Below are positions 3,674 to 5,778 of a stretch of DNA of 5,778 bases, one piece after another. Numbering within the stretch: position 1 is the stretch's first letter; each line of letters opens with the position of its first letter. Under the pieces are notes generated by a model that was not told the DNA's origin, searched no databases, and was given only the letters and a program-made list of their open reading frames with translations. This DNA comes from Pseudanabaenales cyanobacterium (lineage in GTDB: Bacteria > Cyanobacteriota > Cyanobacteriia > Phormidesmidales > Phormidesmidaceae), in the NCBI GenBank assembly GCA_022360135.1, contig JAKSDM010000751.1, forward strand, positions 1 to 5,778, given 5' to 3'. The translations under genes were made by a program, and so were the position numbers.

Positions 3674-5778
3674 ATGGCCAGACCTAGCTATGGTCCTCGA
3701 TCTAAAAATCGAGCTAGCCGTCTTTTTGAGGGACTGTTGGCTTATGCTAATGATGCCTGGGCGGGGTATGAGCGCCTCCATCCCTATATTCAAGTCCATT
3801 GGCGAACCGAGCAGCAGTTGGTGGTCAGAACGAAGGTAAGATTCCTGGAGGAATTAACCGCCAAAGACCCCTATACCGGCAAGTTGACTGGCCAACAAAT
3901 CAAGGAGGCGCTGAAGCGATTTGAGGATTTCCTGGAAATTCTTGAGGATAACCGTCCTTCAACTCAAGGCTCGGATGTCTGGCATTTTACTTTGCACCTC
4001 TGGTATGAGCGGCAGGATCGGGACGCCAATTTACAACAGTTTGATCAGGAATGGGAACGCCGCCGACCGACTAAGTCTAAACAAGTAACTCGAGAGCAAT
4101 CAAACAACTCACAGCCAGGGAATGGCTTGTCGATAAACCTGACCAGCACTGCTGGCCAAAAACGCCAAGACTGGGGAGAAGCTTTGGATGTCTCAATTTT
4201 CTATGGTCGTGAAACAGAAATAAATACCCTCACCCAATGGGTTTTGAATGATCGCTGTAAGTTGATCACCCTCTTGGGCATGGGTGGAATGGGTAAGACC
4301 ACGTTGTCGGTGAAATTGGCGGAACAGATTCAGGAGGAATTTGAGTTCCTGTTCTGGCGATCGCTCCGGAACGCCCCCCCGGCCGAAGAAATTCTGATTG
4401 AGTCAATCCATTTCCTTTCAAACTATCAAGATATTGATCTGCCAGCCACCTTAGAGGGCAAAATCTCCCACCTGCTGAATTACTTGCGGCGGCACCGCTG
4501 TCTACTCTTGCTCGATAACATCGAATCGGTTCTGCAGGGAGGGACTCAGGCTGGGCATTTCCAAACCGGCTACGAAGGCTATGGCCATTTGCTCAGATGC
4601 GTAGAAGAAGGACGTCATCAAAGTTGTGTCGTCTGCACCAGCCGAGAAAAACCCAAAGGAATTGCCTTTCGTGAGGGCGTGACGCTGCCAATCCGCTCAC
4701 TGCAACTAAAAGGACTTACCCAGACAGAGGGGCAAGGGATTTTTGAAGCCAGAGGCTGCTTTGGGGTAGACGAGCAAGCTTGGCGAGAGATCTTTGAGCA
4801 CTTTGCGGGTAATCCACTGGCCTTAAAGATAGTCGCCTCCACGGTGCAAGAGCTGTTTGAGGGGGATGTGGCGGAATTAATGCCCTATTTGCGCCAGAAG
4901 GTGCTGGGATTTGAGGATATCAGAGACCTGTTGCAACAACAGTTTAACCGCCTATCGGCATTAGAGCAGCAGGTAATGTATTGGCTAGCGGTGAATCGAG
5001 ACCCCATTGCGTTGACAGACCTGGAAACCGATGTGGTCTCAGGCGTCGTTTCGCGACAGCTGCTAGAAGTCCTGAATTCTCTGGGACGGCGGTGTCTGGT
5101 AGAGCGCAACGAAGGCCAATGGTTGCTGCAACCCGTGGTGATGGAGTATGTCACTAACCGATTGATTGAACAGGTTTGTTGCGAGATCAGGGACTGGGGC
5201 GAAGGGATCTGGACAGGGCGGGCAGCCGCCGCGCCCCAATCCTCAATCCCCAATCCCCAGGCCCTTTCGCCCACATTTAACCCCCTGCCCCCATCCCCTT
5301 TGTTCAATAGCCATGCCTTAGTCAAAGCTCAAAGCAAAGACTATGTGAGACAAGCCCAAGTTCGCCTTATTCTTCGACCTGTCCTCGACAGACTGCTAGC
5401 GATGTTAGGTAGCCAGCAAAGAATTGAGCAGCAGCTGAGGCGAATATTGGCCCAATTGAGAGAGGATGCGCCGCTACAGCCGGGGTATGCTGGCGGCAAT
5501 ATCCTCAATTTGCTCTGTGAACTTAATGCTGATCTTAGTCAGCTTGATTGTTCTTCTTTGGCAATTTGGCAAGCTTACCTGGTCGGGGTAGATCTTCATC
5601 ATGTCAATTTTGCTCACGCCGATCTGGCGAAGTCGGTCTTTACGGATACCCTAAGCGCAACCCTAGCGGTCGCCTTCAGCCGGGATGGAGCACTTTTCGC
5701 GACGGGCAATGCAGATGGGGAGGTGCGGGTATGGCAAGCTGTGGACGGACAGAAACTGCTGATCTTCAAGGGACACCG
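3674..5778 (+). CDS. STAND NTPase: N-terminal module, NB-ARC, winged helix, WD40 (5' part, runs off the window)
   Basis: An open frame of 701 codons starts at ATG 3674 (an in-frame TAA at 3653 rules out an earlier start) and has no stop before the edge. Residues 15-133 form a module (LLAYAND..., VRTKVRFLEEL, VWHFTLHLWYERQ) that I recall at the front of other cyanobacterial NB-ARC proteins; its function is unknown to me. Residues about 176-400 are the ATPase: Walker A G202-MGGMGKTT with K208, Walker B LLLLDN (277-282), sensor TSRE with R324, and GNPL (379-382). A winged helix covers about 430-495. Residues about 620-655 are pentapeptide-like (VDLHHVNFAHADLAKSVF), and the first WD40 blade starts near 662 (VAFSRDG, VRVW, GH). 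In this family the WD40 propeller is thought to sense a trigger, releasing ATP-driven oligomerisation and the effector. Roles in defence or cell death are known for other STAND proteins and only inferred here. Residues about 506-542 appear inserted. Confidence 0.9.
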   Translation, partial: MARPSYGPRSKNRASRLFEGLLAYANDAWAGYERLHPYIQVHWRTEQQLVVRTKVRFLEELTAKDPYTGKLTGQQIKEALKRFEDFLEILEDNRPSTQGSDVWHFTLHLWYERQDRDANLQQFDQEWERRRPTKSKQVTREQSNNSQPGNGLSINLTSTAGQKRQDWGEALDVSIFYGRETEINTLTQWVLNDRCKLITLLGMGGMGKTTLSVKLAEQIQEEFEFLFWRSLRNAPPAEEILIESIHFLSNYQDIDLPATLEGKISHLLNYLRRHRCLLLLDNIESVLQGGTQAGHFQTGYEGYGHLLRCVEEGRHQSCVVCTSREKPKGIAFREGVTLPIRSLQLKGLTQTEGQGIFEARGCFGVDEQAWREIFEHFAGNPLALKIVASTVQELFEGDVAELMPYLRQKVLGFEDIRDLLQQQFNRLSALEQQVMYWLAVNRDPIALTDLETDVVSGVVSRQLLEVLNSLGRRCLVERNEGQWLLQPVVMEYVTNRLIEQVCCEIRDWGEGIWTGRAAAAPQSSIPNPQALSPTFNPLPPSPLFNSHALVKAQSKDYVRQAQVRLILRPVLDRLLAMLGSQQRIEQQLRRILAQLREDAPLQPGYAGGNILNLLCELNADLSQLDCSSLAIWQAYLVGVDLHHVNFAHADLAKSVFTDTLSATLAVAFSRDGALFATGNADGEVRVWQAVDGQKLLIFKGH
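4357..4364. repeat. HIP1 octamer GCGATCGC
   Basis: This is a third perfect HIP1 palindrome. It lies in the NB-ARC coding region, at the codons for the FWRSL segment that follows Walker A. Confidence 0.85.
5234..5261. repeat. Heptanucleotide tandem repeat inside the STAND gene (CCCCAAT type)
   Basis: Four successive 7-bp units are seen: CCCCAAT, CCTCAAT, CCCCAAT, CCCCAGG. On the minus strand this is the GGGGATT-like heptamer typical of cyanobacterial intergenic STRR blocks. It sits in the coding sequence in a Pro/Ser/Asn-rich, low-complexity segment (about residues 506-542). The flanking DNA is also repeat-like: GGGACTGGGG at 5190-5199 and C-rich runs at 5281-5298. The reading frame is kept open through it. 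Confidence 0.75.

Noticed and set aside
4374..4380. Run of seven C bases in the STAND gene as a possible phase-variation tract
   Set aside because: It encodes the ordinary N-A-P-P residues after the FWRSLR segment and is short; the frame is intact and nothing else suggests slippage control.
4618..4842. Minus-strand open frame of 74 codons
   Set aside because: It is a shadow of the NB-ARC domain coding region.
4885..5325. Long open frame on the minus strand opposite the STAND gene
   Set aside because: It is antisense to a strongly supported NB-ARC gene, has low-complexity content such as GLGIEDWG that is just the heptamer repeat read backwards, and shows no domain.

Overview
The window looks like chromosomal DNA of a cyanobacterium, probably a filamentous or otherwise large-genome lineage. 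Three copies of the octamer GCGATCGC (HIP1) are present. There are heptanucleotide tandem repeats of the kind common between cyanobacterial genes. The protein types also fit: a TxlA/HCF164-like thioredoxin, and a STAND ATPase with an NB-ARC core running into WD40 repeats. No rRNA, tRNA, CRISPR array, integrase or transposase is visible.

Layout from left to right. Positions 1-250 hold the 3' end of a thioredoxin-like gene (+). A short AT-rich gap follows, with four heptanucleotide units and a 2 x 23 bp tandem duplication. Then come three minus-strand genes read right to left: two small YbjQ-type proteins (1323-970 and 967-524, 2 bp apart) and a 70-codon ORF (520-308). The last looks like the broken N-terminus of a larger membrane protein, because its final 15 codons are made of the tandem duplication. 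A 219 bp divergent region separates this operon from a complete plus-strand gene (1543-2748). That gene encodes a modular peptidoglycan-targeting protein: an unrecognised N-terminal module, an Ig-like beta domain, a peptidoglycan-binding-like domain and a MepA-type (M74/LAS) zinc peptidase domain, with no signal peptide. A convergent 87 bp gap leads to a minus-strand LuxR-type regulator (3414-2836).

The LuxR gene is divergent from a large STAND NTPase gene that begins at 3674 and runs off the right edge. This gene has no stop inside the window, so a search limited to closed ORFs would miss it. Its visible 701 residues comprise an N-terminal helical module, an NB-ARC ATPase, a winged helix, a linker, a pentapeptide-like stretch and the first WD40 blade.

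Three things deserve attention. First, the 259 bp between luxR and the STAND gene is crowded with symmetric elements, including a 35 bp imperfect palindrome just upstream of the STAND start codon and a competing overlapping inverted repeat. Second, a heptanucleotide repeat block appears to have been inserted in frame into the STAND coding sequence. Third, the MepA-like enzyme has cell-wall domains but no obvious export signal. Whether the LuxR protein controls the STAND gene is an inference from orientation only.
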